Assembly: GCA_046160425.1 (NCBI GenBank)
Contig: JBJXGP010000417.1
Span: forward strand, 1 to 10,772
Direction: 5' to 3'
Length of the DNA stretch: 10,772 bases
DNA from: JAQCEJ01 sp046160425
Lineage (GTDB): Bacteria; Planctomycetota; Planctomycetia; Planctomycetales; Planctomycetaceae
A program made the translations under genes and the position numbers. The notes under the pieces are model-generated. The model was not told the DNA's origin, did not search any database, and was given only the letters and a program-made list of their open reading frames with translations. This document shows, in pieces, positions 1 to 7,356 of this stretch. How positions within the stretch are numbered: the stretch's first letter is position 1; each line of letters opens with the position of its first letter.

Positions 1-1441
1 CCCCCACAGGGCGCTGGCAGAGACTGCGGATCGCCGCCTCTCGAACGGCTTCTTCGGAGCGGGCCAAAAGCTTATGAAGTTCATCGACCGCCTGTTGCGA
101 CGGAAACCGGCCGAGAGCCATGATCGCCTCGCGCTGCACGATCACGTCGGCATCGCGCGTCATCGATTTAACTGTGTCCCATGCACGTGGATCATTACTG
201 CAAACCGAAATCCATTGCAGAAAATGACGGCGGACGTTGACATCGGGATCGTATCGGCAGTTCCAGATCGTTTCAGGATACGGTGATTCGGGGACGGGTC
301 CGCTGGAATTCAATCCGGTTGGCCGATACCAGACCGCATGATGCAGACACGCGAGTACGGCGGCTCGTCGAATTTCGACCGGTGCGCGTAACGAATCTCC
401 CGAAGCCTGCAAGGCATTCGCCAATCGCGGAATTTGTCGTGGCATGATCCAGCGCGACAACTGGCAATACAACTCCCCTCGAATGCCGATCTCGAGCGCA
501 GCGTCTTCGAGCAACAGACCGGCGGGTGATAACGCTTCAACCGGCTCGCGAGCGTTTCTCTGTTGCTGCATCAGAACCAGACACCACGCCTCGGCGGCTG
601 CGCAGCGCATCGACTCGCTGATTCTTTCGTCGGGCTTCTTCGCAATGTCTTTGACGACCGGTGCGGTGACTTTTGTTTCCTCGGATATGGGAGAGACATC
701 TTTCGACGCCGGCGATTCTTCACTTTCCGGCGATTGCCCTCGGACCATTAAGGTTTTTACATCTCCCCGCACGATCTTTTCGAGTAACGGTGCGAGATGA
801 CCGCTCGTCGACGGCGTGCGCTGACCGAGCAGGATCGCCGCGTTCCAACCGACGCGGTCGCGCCGTTTGCTGAGATGCAGCAGATAACGGATCGCCGCGG
901 AGTCCTCTTGGGGTTGAGCGTCGGCATTGATCGGTGTCGATTGCTCGAGCGTCCTGAGCACCGACATCGGCCAATAGCCGTTCCACGTTGCCGGGGATTG
1001 TGCGGCCGGCTCCGTTTCGATGAGATCAGCAGTGTCGGTCGAAGTTGCTTCCTTCGAAGGTGGCTGGTTCGCCGATGCGACTTCCAAGTCATGCAATTGT
1101 TGTTGAGCGGCGAGGTGATGGAATCGCCAGCGAAAGTCGGCCAACGGTTGCTCGCCGAGAATTTGCTTCTGCCAGCGATCGAGAGGCGTCCATTCGCGAT
1201 GGGGTTGCCAGGCATCGGCCGATAATTCTTCGGCGAGCGCATCGAGCAAATGTTGATCGAGCGCGTGGGCATCGACTTTCCGAGCCATGACGCTTGCAGT
1301 CTCACGATGGGAAACATTGAGCACGTGCGGCGTGAAGGGCTGGGTCAGGCAACCCGATGCGCAGCAGCAGACAGAGCACATTCCCCACCAGAACAGGAAA
1401 TGAACTCGCGCCGATGACCCAACTGGAAGCCGTCGTATCAT
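1..1441 (-). CDS. HEAT-repeat lipoprotein, 3' end beyond the window
   Basis: The minus strand is open without a stop from 1441 to the left edge (480 codons visible), so the C-terminus is missing. The ATG at 1441 is preferred to the in-frame ATG at 1288 because it adds a lipoprotein-type signal: basic start (MIRR), a hydrophobic Phe/Trp/Cys-rich stretch at about 14-30, and a lipobox-like CASGC with the modified cysteine at residue 31. The mature part has a low-complexity Ser/Glu/Pro/Ala-rich linker (about 235-262) and alpha-helical repeats. The clearest are HEAT-like units at about 398-425 and 429-460 (motifs DVNVRRHFLQW, VIVQREAIMALGRF), with a third starting at 462. Weaker helix pairs lie at 184-225 and 348-372. 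HEAT repeats generally form protein-binding solenoids, so an envelope-anchored scaffold is inferred; no catalytic motif was seen. It is transcribed divergently from the SecA-like gene. No strong Shine-Dalgarno precedes the start. Confidence 0.8.
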   Translation of the reverse strand, partial: MIRRLPVGSSARVHFLFWWGMCSVCCCASGCLTQPFTPHVLNVSHRETASVMARKVDAHALDQHLLDALAEELSADAWQPHREWTPLDRWQKQILGEQPLADFRWRFHHLAAQQQLHDLEVASANQPPSKEATSTDTADLIETEPAAQSPATWNGYWPMSVLRTLEQSTPINADAQPQEDSAAIRYLLHLSKRRDRVGWNAAILLGQRTPSTSGHLAPLLEKIVRGDVKTLMVRGQSPESEESPASKDVSPISEETKVTAPVVKDIAKKPDERISESMRCAAAEAWCLVLMQQQRNAREPVEALSPAGLLLEDAALEIGIRGELYCQLSRWIMPRQIPRLANALQASGDSLRAPVEIRRAAVLACLHHAVWYRPTGLNSSGPVPESPYPETIWNCRYDPDVNVRRHFLQWISVCSNDPRAWDTVKSMTRDADVIVQREAIMALGRFPSQQAVDELHKLLARSEEAVREAAIRSLCQRPVG

Positions 1442-1610
1442 GACACGAACTGGGATTGTTTTTTCTTGAAGAAAGTTGCCGTCGGAAGTGAAGTCGATAT
1501 TCGTCAGAGAAGGTTGAGATGCGGGGTCGGTAGGATAGCACAACCTGTTAATCCAGTGAAGACGAGTCCGGTGGTGCCCCAGAGGTGGAAATTCAATGTC
1601 TGTGTTCACC

Positions 1611-1639
1611 TTTTCAGTCGGGAAAAATAGTGATATAAA
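1611..1639 (+). promoter_or_regulatory. Candidate promoter of the SecA-like gene
   Basis: TTTTCA at 1611-1616 matches 4 of 6 bases of the sigma-70 -35 consensus. TATAAA at 1634-1639 matches 5 of 6 of the -10 consensus, with a 17-bp spacer. Transcription would begin near 1646 and leave a leader of about 105 nt that carries the hairpin at 1687-1719. This is a pattern match in an AT-rich patch only; planctomycete promoters are poorly defined, so other starts are possible. Confidence 0.3.
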
Positions 1640-1686
1640 CACGTATTCTGTCGCTATTTGGGCGAACATAGTCGTGTCATTGCACA

Positions 1687-1719
1687 GGCAAGGTTTGGAC
1701 GTTCTGCCGTCCCTTTGCC
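1687..1719 (+). promoter_or_regulatory. Bulged hairpin in the leader of the SecA-like gene
   Basis: GGCAAGG (1687-1693) pairs with CTTTGCC (1713-1719), including one G-T pair. Inside it GGACG (1697-1701) pairs with CGTCC (1708-1712) around a 6-nt loop. The result is a 12-bp stem with a 3-nt TTT bulge on one side. It ends 32 nt before the ATG at 1752. No U-tract follows, so it does not look like an intrinsic terminator. A role in translation control or mRNA stability is possible but unproven. Confidence 0.4.
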
Positions 1720-1751
1720 ATTGAGTTGATTCCTTCAAGACGAGCGGTTGC

Positions 1752-3692
1752 ATGTTCGGCTTTTCACATGCTTATCACTGGGTCAAAAGTGGCGGAAGTC
1801 CGCTGCGTGCCCGGCTTTCGCGCTGGCGAAGCCTCGCTCGACGCATTGTCGCCGGTTCCGATCAACTGAAATCGTGTTCCGATGAAGAACTGCTGTTGAA
1901 AAGCCGCGAGTTGCAATGGCGCGCAAAAACGGGTGTCCTCCTCAAGTGGTTGCTCCCCGAAGCGTACATGCTCGTCCGTGAAACCTCGCGCCGACAATTG
2001 GGGATGTCCCATTACCCCGTCCAGATTATGGGAGGGATCGGCTTGTTCGAAGGGGGAATGATCGAGATGCAGACCGGCGAAGGGAAAACGCTCACGGCGT
2101 TGCTCCCCGCGTATTTGCGGGCGCTACCCGGATACGGTTGCCATGTCGTCACCGTCAACGATTATCTCGCCAGCCGCGATGCCGAGGAAATGGGCCACGT
2201 CTACAACGCGCTCGGCCTGACCGTCGGCTGCATCGAAACGACGACCGTCCCCTTCGCGCGCAAGAAGGCCTACGATTGCGACATCACCTACGGGACGGCG
2301 AAGGAGATGGGATTCGACTTCCTCCGCGATCGCTTGAAACTCGGTGCGAAAGGAGGCCAGAAAGATTACGGCGGCCTCTTCGGCGAAGAGACCAACGAAC
2401 AGGATGCACTGGTGCAGCGCGGACATTATTTCGCCCTCATCGACGAAGCCGACAGCATTCTCATCGACGAAGCGCGAACTCCCCTGATCATCGGCATCGC
2501 GCAGGACCAGACCCCGGCGACCCTCAGCTTATACAAATGGGCCGAGCAGGTTACGAAGATGTTGGAAGCGAGTAAAGATTACGTCTACGAACCGAAATAC
2601 CGCTCGGCCTACCTCACCGATTACGGTTGCCGGCGGTTGCTGATGGTCGAGAAGCCGTCGCTGCTCGATTCGTTCGATACCGAGCGAATCCACAAACACG
2701 TCGAGCAGGCGCTGACGGCGAGATTCGGCTTTCAACTCAATCGCGATTACATCGTCAACGACGACAAGATCGTGATCGTCGATGAATCGACGGGCCGCAT
2801 GATGGATGGCCGGACCTGGCAAGACGGCTTGCATCAGGCGGTCGAAGCGAAAGAAGGGATCCCCGTCACCGAGATCACCGGACAGGCGGCGAAAGTCACC
2901 GTGCAGACGTTCTTCCGGCAGTACGCGTATCTGTCGGGGATGACCGGGACCGCCATGCAATCGCGCAGGGAATTCCGCAAGTCGTATGGCGTTCGCGTCG
3001 CGCCGATCCCCACGCATCGCCGTTGCTTGCGGAAGGGAAAACCGCCGCGCGTCTTCAAAACGCTCAAGGACAAACATCGCGCCGTCGCGCTCGAAGTGCA
3101 GCAACTCATGCAGAAAGGGTGCGCGGTCCTGATCGGAACCCCCTCCGTCGCCGCTTCGGAAGCGCTCGGCGATTTGCTGCGCGCGCAGGGGATCGAACCG
3201 CAGATTCTCAACGCCAAGTTTCACGAGCAGGAAGCGAAGATCGTCAGCGAAGCGGGGCACGAAAGCCGGGTGACGATCGCCACGAACATGGCAGGCCGGG
3301 GGACCGACATCAAATTGACCGACAAGGCCCGTGCCGCCGGTGGTTTGCACGTCATCGCCACGGAAATGCATACGTCGATTCGCATCGATCGCCAGCTCAT
3401 CGGGCGCGCCGCCCGGCAGGGAGATCCCGGTATTTACCAGTTCTTTCTGTCGCTGGAAGATGAACTGCTGCGCTGCCTCGAACCGGAGTATCTGGAATCG
3501 ATGCAGCGCAAAGCCCGCCCGAATGCCAACGGACAGATTTCATCGTCGTGGGTCCGCTTCTTCCGCAAAGTGCAACGCCGGCTTGAAAAAGAACATTACA
3601 AGCAGCGCAAGGATCTCTGCAAGCACGAACAACACCAGATGCAACAACACCAACTCATGGGCCTCGACCCGTATTTGGAATTGACGGAGTGA
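1752..3692 (+). CDS. Short SecA-like preprotein translocase ATPase
   Basis: The protein has 646 aa, against roughly 800-900 for housekeeping SecA, the cytoplasmic ATPase that drives preproteins through SecYEG. Motor motifs are intact: Walker A MQTGEGKT (106-113), VTVNDYLASRD (134-143), TYGTAKEMGFDFLRD (179-193), the DEAD box and following helix LIDEADSILIDEARTPLII (229-247), SGMTGTA (395-401), NMAGRGTDI (512-520) and GRAARQGDPG (551-560). A preprotein-crosslinking-like domain lies at about 248-370. Differences from typical SecA are DEAD instead of DEVD, and GRAARQG instead of GRAGRQG. After residue 600 only the start of the helical scaffold remains (VQRRLEKEHYKQRKDL) before a Gln/His-rich tail. 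The helical wing, two-helix finger and C-terminal zinc-binding tail are absent. The ATG is the first in frame after a TGA at 1722, with no clear Shine-Dalgarno. It is probably a paralogue beside a full SecA elsewhere; substrate unknown. Confidence 0.9.
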   Translation: MFGFSHAYHWVKSGGSPLRARLSRWRSLARRIVAGSDQLKSCSDEELLLKSRELQWRAKTGVLLKWLLPEAYMLVRETSRRQLGMSHYPVQIMGGIGLFEGGMIEMQTGEGKTLTALLPAYLRALPGYGCHVVTVNDYLASRDAEEMGHVYNALGLTVGCIETTTVPFARKKAYDCDITYGTAKEMGFDFLRDRLKLGAKGGQKDYGGLFGEETNEQDALVQRGHYFALIDEADSILIDEARTPLIIGIAQDQTPATLSLYKWAEQVTKMLEASKDYVYEPKYRSAYLTDYGCRRLLMVEKPSLLDSFDTERIHKHVEQALTARFGFQLNRDYIVNDDKIVIVDESTGRMMDGRTWQDGLHQAVEAKEGIPVTEITGQAAKVTVQTFFRQYAYLSGMTGTAMQSRREFRKSYGVRVAPIPTHRRCLRKGKPPRVFKTLKDKHRAVALEVQQLMQKGCAVLIGTPSVAASEALGDLLRAQGIEPQILNAKFHEQEAKIVSEAGHESRVTIATNMAGRGTDIKLTDKARAAGGLHVIATEMHTSIRIDRQLIGRAARQGDPGIYQFFLSLEDELLRCLEPEYLESMQRKARPNANGQISSSWVRFFRKVQRRLEKEHYKQRKDLCKHEQHQMQQHQLMGLDPYLELTE

Positions 3693-3716
3693 GGGTTGTC
3701 ATTGGTGCCGCTTTTT

Positions 3717-3805
3717 CCGGCCCAAGGGGCCAGCAATTCATCCAGCCCAGGCCAACGGCCTGGGGAACCAGTCATCCGCGAAAATTCACTGAGGCCCAAC
3801 GGGCC
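3717..3805 (+). repeat. Cluster of three AAC/AAG-loop GC hairpins
   Basis: Three short inverted repeats lie in the 167-bp gap between the SecA-like and DUF1559 genes. GGCCC-AAG-GGGCC is at 3719-3731. CCCAGGCC-AAC-GGCCTGGG is at 3746-3764 with an 8-bp perfect stem. GGCCC-AAC-GGGCC is at 3793-3805. All have a 3-nt loop starting AA and a GGCC core; AATTCA follows the first hairpin and precedes the third. This looks like a REP-type interspersed element. It could stop or stabilise the upstream transcript, but no U-tract follows any stem. Confidence 0.6.
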
Positions 3806-3845
3806 GGTCGGTCTATGCAGCCGCTTGTGCATAAGGTTTATTCGT

Positions 3846-3851
3846 AGGGAG
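3846..3851 (+). promoter_or_regulatory. Ribosome binding site of the DUF1559 gene
   Basis: AGGGAG lies 8 nt before the ATG at 3860. It supports this start over the ATG at 3696 in another frame, which reads through the hairpin cluster. Confidence 0.6.
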
Positions 3852-3859
3852 CAGCAAAA

Positions 3860-4672
3860 ATGGCTGAACTCACACCTGATGATGTCGTTCCGCAATCGTC
3901 ACCTAGCCGCAAAACACCGTGGGGATGCTTGATTGCATTGGGTATCGTGGTTGCGTTTCTGGCCTGGTTAATTCCCGCAGTCAGGAATGCCCGCGAAGCG
4001 GCTCGACGTATGGGTTGTGAATCGCATTTGAATCAGCTTGAATTGGCTTTTCACAATTATCACGATATGTACGGCAGTTTTCCGCCCGCATACGTCCCCG
4101 ATGCCGACGGCAAGCCGATGCACAGTTGGCGGGTATTGATTTTACCCTTCATTGATCAAGTGGCGGTCTATCGACAATATCACTTCAACGAACCCTGGAA
4201 TGGACCTAACAACTCTAAATTGAGCGGGCAAATTCATAATGACTTTTACCAATGTCCCAGCGGGATTCTTGAGGACAACTCATACCACACGAACTATGTC
4301 GTGATCACCGGTTCCGGCACTCCGTTTCCCGATAGCAGTTCTACGACGATGGAAGACTTCAAAGATGGGACCGAAAACACGATCCTGATCGTCGAGATCG
4401 CCAATTCCGACATCCATTGGATGGAACCGCGCGACTTGAAATTCGATGAGATGAGTTTTGTCGTCAACGATCCGATGAAGCCGAGCATCTCCAGTCCGCA
4501 TCCCGCTGGTTCCGCCGTCGTATTCGCCGATTCGATTTCCGCATATCGCCCAGGAAAATCACTCCGTCCGGAAACGCTGAAAGCTCTTATCACCATCGCG
4601 GGGGGTGAAAACGTATCGAAGAAGACGCTCATCCGCAAAAACGAATGGACGCATCGAGAACTGGGAGAATAA
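3860..4672 (+). CDS. DUF1559 family membrane-anchored protein
   Basis: The protein has 270 aa. A hydrophilic N-terminus (1-20) is followed by one membrane helix at about 21-39 and then the DUF1559 signature: LIPAVRNAREAARRM (37-51), CESHLNQLELAFHNYHDMYG (53-72) and SFPPAY. It also has the conserved DGTENTILIVEI (169-180) and the C-terminal HPAGSAVVFADSISAYR (214-230), a variant of the family's usual Gly-rich 'ADGS' region. DUF1559 proteins are abundant in planctomycetes and usually begin with a type IV pilin-like GFTLIE segment. Here that cleavage motif is absent and the helix looks like an uncleaved signal anchor, with the C-terminal domain outside. Function is unknown. A good Shine-Dalgarno is present. 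GC is lower than in the SecA-like gene. It converges on the secreted-protein gene 62 bp downstream. Confidence 0.9.
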   Translation: MAELTPDDVVPQSSPSRKTPWGCLIALGIVVAFLAWLIPAVRNAREAARRMGCESHLNQLELAFHNYHDMYGSFPPAYVPDADGKPMHSWRVLILPFIDQVAVYRQYHFNEPWNGPNNSKLSGQIHNDFYQCPSGILEDNSYHTNYVVITGSGTPFPDSSSTTMEDFKDGTENTILIVEIANSDIHWMEPRDLKFDEMSFVVNDPMKPSISSPHPAGSAVVFADSISAYRPGKSLRPETLKALITIAGGENVSKKTLIRKNEWTHRELGE

Positions 4673-4697
4673 TTCCAGCCGTGAATCGCCGTGCCCT

Positions 4698-4734
4698 ATT
4701 TTTTTGCGCCATTTTGCGTTCTTCGCGGCCATTC
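4698..4734. other. T-tract and quasi-repeat between convergent genes
   Basis: The 62-bp gap between the two converging stop codons contains a run of seven T at 4699-4705. Three similar TT(T)GCG/TTCGCG units follow (about 4703, 4713 and 4722). No stable hairpin precedes the T-run, so a rho-independent terminator for the DUF1559 gene is only a weak possibility. Confidence 0.25.
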
Positions 4735-7356
4735 TCATTTTTCCGCGCAACGTTCCGTAAACGCATGACTGCAATAATCGGGATCAGCTAACGGTAGCGT
4801 GTGCAGCCAGTCGGTCGCTTCATACAAGAGGACTTCGCCGATCTCGCCGGTTTGATTCAACAGATGGCAGATCATCTTTTCGCGGTGTTTTCGGGCATCT
4901 TCCAGGTCGGCGGCGCGGAGCGTGAACTGGGCTTCGAAGAAATAACTTCGCGGACCGCGATACGTCGAACCTCGATTCTCCCGCAAATCCTCGATCTGTT
5001 CGCGGACGAACATCGAAAAAGGTGTCATGTCGGGAAGATATCCTCCCGAACCGAGAAAGACCGGCTCGATGTTCGTCCCCGTCAGATCGACGAACGCCAT
5101 CCCCTCGCCGATCGTCGGGATGTGGTTGTTCGAGCACCACAGCCGATGATAATAGTCGCGACCGTAGTTCCCGTTCCCCCGCTCGACCGGCATCTGCTCC
5201 AGGTGTTGTTCGATGTGCGTGATGGCTTCTTCGCGCGGAGGAACGACGGCACGAATTCGCATCCCGTCGAACTCCGCTTCGAAATCGCGCAGCAACTGCG
5301 TGACCCCATCGGCGACGGCGAGGTTTCTCGATAATCGCCAGATGAACGGCGAATCGAGCGACTGACACGAGTCGTTCCATTCGCCGGTCTGCCAGGCGGT
5401 GATCCGCTCGGCTCCTTCTGGCGACGCCGCCGCCGCGAGCAAACGTTCGTCAGCGATGACCGAGATCGGGGCGTACGCTTTGTCGAGTCCGAGATGATGC
5501 CGATAGGACCGGCGTTCGCGATAATAGTACGCGAGAGTCTGCATCCCATCCACGCCGTCGGCGTATGTCGGGGCGAGATCGACGTGCGAACGCGTGTTGA
5601 CGAAAATTTCGTCGTATGCCGGTTGCAGTGTTGCTGCGGAGCGTTCATCTTCGGCGGCATACGGGTCTCGTGTTCCTTTGAGATCGAGCAACGTTTGGAG
5701 TTGAGCGATCGCCATTCGTCGCGTCGCCGGTCGTTGGAAGTCCATCATCTCGACGTTCCACAAACTTCCGCGATCGATGACGATGGCGTTGTCATCCGTC
5801 AGAGGAATGCGCTGTGGCTGTCCCATGAGATGCTGGATCGAGGCGACGCTCGCCTGAAACACCGCTCGGTATTCCCCCTTAACTTCAATCCCGGTGATGC
5901 GGCTTTCGCGGCCGTGCGGAGTCGTTTCGTCGAAGATCCAGTAAATCGTTTCGCGATGCAGACGATTTCCCGCCGCCGCGCGCAGGATCAGCGGCACTTC
6001 CTTATCGAGTTCGACGGCGATGCCATCTTTGGTTTTGTGCTTCAGGATCACAAATCGCAGTTCATGCGGGATGTCGATCCCGACGAGTCGGGCGATGCCG
6101 TTCGCATTCTGCTCCAGTTTGAAACCCTCGATCTTCAGCCAATGCGATTCGGCTTGCTTCTGAATCTCCGCATAACGCTTCAATTCGTAGGCGTCTTGAT
6201 CGTTGACCCGGCAGAGAACGAACGAATCGTCGGCGATCGGCGCGAACGGGGAGGCCCAGATTTCGAAGCCTCCGTCAGGACCATACATCGCGAGCAGTTG
6301 TTCGGCATTCGTGACGCCGGTGAGTTCGATCGACGTGAGTTTGCCGAAGTCTTCTTTCCCCATCTGCTTCAAAACTTCGCGGTAATGGGCGAAGCAGACT
6401 TGATCGGGCTGATAGTTGACGATCGGCATCGCCAGGGGGAGAAACCCCCATAGAAAACGTCCTTCATTGTCGAACGTCGGGACTTCGTAGTATTTGGTGA
6501 GCGCCGCTTCAAAGGGGCGAAAACTCGCCGTGAGTGAAATGCCGTGTTCTTTCGCGCTCTGGGCAAACATCTCGCCGATGGTAGGATTCAGGCGGATCTC
6601 CATCAGAAATTTCAGCCACATCCATGAGGGGAGACCCGGCTGCTCGCGCAAGATTTTGTCGAGTTCCTCATTCTCGATGATCGCCCGCGATTGCCCGGCG
6701 TAACGCTGCCAATCTTCGGGGGCATGATCGTTCGGGCGTGTGAAATACGGAAAGGGACTATGCCAGGCAATCAGCCGGAGCGTGCCGTGTGCCTGCAACC
6801 GGCGGAAGTACTGATCGAAGTCGGCCTTTTCGATCTCGCGGAATTGATGAGCATTCGCATCGTGAAACGTGTGAATGAAGTCATCCACCAGGTCGGCGAT
6901 GTACGAGATCGGCCGCGCGGGGGGAGCCGGGCGGAGAGAAAGCGTCTGCTCGGATTTTTCTCCCGTGGAAGTCTCTAACGCGATCACCAAATCGAACGCC
7001 CCGGCGGTGCTTCCATGAGAACTCTCGACCTGCAATCGTCCGGCGGGAGAGGTCGAGACGGTGACTCCTTCAAACGACACCGACTCGCCGGTCGAGAGAA
7101 TGGCATCCCCCCGGCGAGCGGTGAGCGTCAAGCGATCCCCCTCGGCGAGATTGGCGGAGAGGATCGGCCAACTTCGCTTCCCCTCGGCGAGATAACAGAA
7201 CGGGACTTTGGTGTTTTGGGGATTGAGATGTGGTGGAGGTAGTTCGGAGGCGTTGAGCGTCTGCGAAATCAGCATGAAGAGCACTATTGGAAGGCTCTTC
7301 CATATGAAGTTTCGCGCGACGTTCAAACGATCTAGCGGGCATTTGTGAAAGTTCAT
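4735..7356 (-). CDS. Large secreted protein of unknown family
   Basis: The protein has 873 aa. An N-terminal signal peptide is visible: basic residues up to K20, a hydrophobic core at about 21-33, and a likely cleavage after NAS at 35-37, just before ELPPP. Residues 40-145 look like a beta-rich domain. From about 150 there is a long mixed alpha/beta region rich in aromatic residues, with segments such as LRLIAWHSPFPYF (193-205), EHGISLTASFRPFE (270-283) and EIWASPFAPIADDSF (365-379). The last third is also acidic and aromatic (NGNYGRDYYHRLWCSNNH, 728-745; FLGSGGYLPDMTPFSMFV, 767-784). I do not recognise the family. The layout could suit a TIM-barrel glycoside-hydrolase-like enzyme with an N-terminal beta-sandwich, but no catalytic pair can be named, so this is speculation. 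It is monocistronic as far as the window shows. The start fits the signal peptide, but the Shine-Dalgarno is weak. Confidence 0.85.
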   Translation of the reverse strand: MNFHKCPLDRLNVARNFIWKSLPIVLFMLISQTLNASELPPPHLNPQNTKVPFCYLAEGKRSWPILSANLAEGDRLTLTARRGDAILSTGESVSFEGVTVSTSPAGRLQVESSHGSTAGAFDLVIALETSTGEKSEQTLSLRPAPPARPISYIADLVDDFIHTFHDANAHQFREIEKADFDQYFRRLQAHGTLRLIAWHSPFPYFTRPNDHAPEDWQRYAGQSRAIIENEELDKILREQPGLPSWMWLKFLMEIRLNPTIGEMFAQSAKEHGISLTASFRPFEAALTKYYEVPTFDNEGRFLWGFLPLAMPIVNYQPDQVCFAHYREVLKQMGKEDFGKLTSIELTGVTNAEQLLAMYGPDGGFEIWASPFAPIADDSFVLCRVNDQDAYELKRYAEIQKQAESHWLKIEGFKLEQNANGIARLVGIDIPHELRFVILKHKTKDGIAVELDKEVPLILRAAAGNRLHRETIYWIFDETTPHGRESRITGIEVKGEYRAVFQASVASIQHLMGQPQRIPLTDDNAIVIDRGSLWNVEMMDFQRPATRRMAIAQLQTLLDLKGTRDPYAAEDERSAATLQPAYDEIFVNTRSHVDLAPTYADGVDGMQTLAYYYRERRSYRHHLGLDKAYAPISVIADERLLAAAASPEGAERITAWQTGEWNDSCQSLDSPFIWRLSRNLAVADGVTQLLRDFEAEFDGMRIRAVVPPREEAITHIEQHLEQMPVERGNGNYGRDYYHRLWCSNNHIPTIGEGMAFVDLTGTNIEPVFLGSGGYLPDMTPFSMFVREQIEDLRENRGSTYRGPRSYFFEAQFTLRAADLEDARKHREKMICHLLNQTGEIGEVLLYEATDWLHTLPLADPDYCSHAFTERCAEK

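Larger units (their letters stand above)
1442..1751. other. Divergent intergenic region
   Basis: This 310-bp stretch separates the lipoprotein gene (leftward) from the SecA-like gene (rightward). No convincing protein-coding frame was found; the leftward frame in 1302-1541 is a shifted reading of the lipoprotein start region. It holds a 13-bp imperfect palindrome at 1462-1474, a candidate sigma-70-type promoter at 1611-1639 and a hairpin at 1687-1719. The part from about 1610 to 1660 is clearly more AT-rich than the flanking genes. Confidence 0.6.

Noticed and set aside
757..1317. 186-codon minus-strand frame
   Set aside because: It is very rich in Ser, Arg and Pro and is offset from the 480-codon lipoprotein frame, which covers the whole region and shows HEAT repeats.
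2529..3371. 280-codon open frame on the minus strand
   Set aside because: It lies antisense to the SecA-like gene across its conserved helicase motifs and has low-complexity, shadow-type composition.
3696..3932. 78-codon plus-strand frame after the SecA-like gene
   Set aside because: It is translated from the hairpin repeat cluster and overlaps the start of the DUF1559 gene in another frame; there is no ribosome binding site or domain.
4724..4747. CGCGG/CCGCG inverted repeat as a terminator for the secreted-protein gene
   Set aside because: The stem is only 5 bp with a 14-nt loop, it overlaps the last codons, and no U-tract follows on the minus strand.
5494..6453. 319-codon open frame on the plus strand
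   Set aside because: It is antisense to the intact 873-aa secreted protein, which has a signal peptide and normal composition; the plus frame is shadow sequence.
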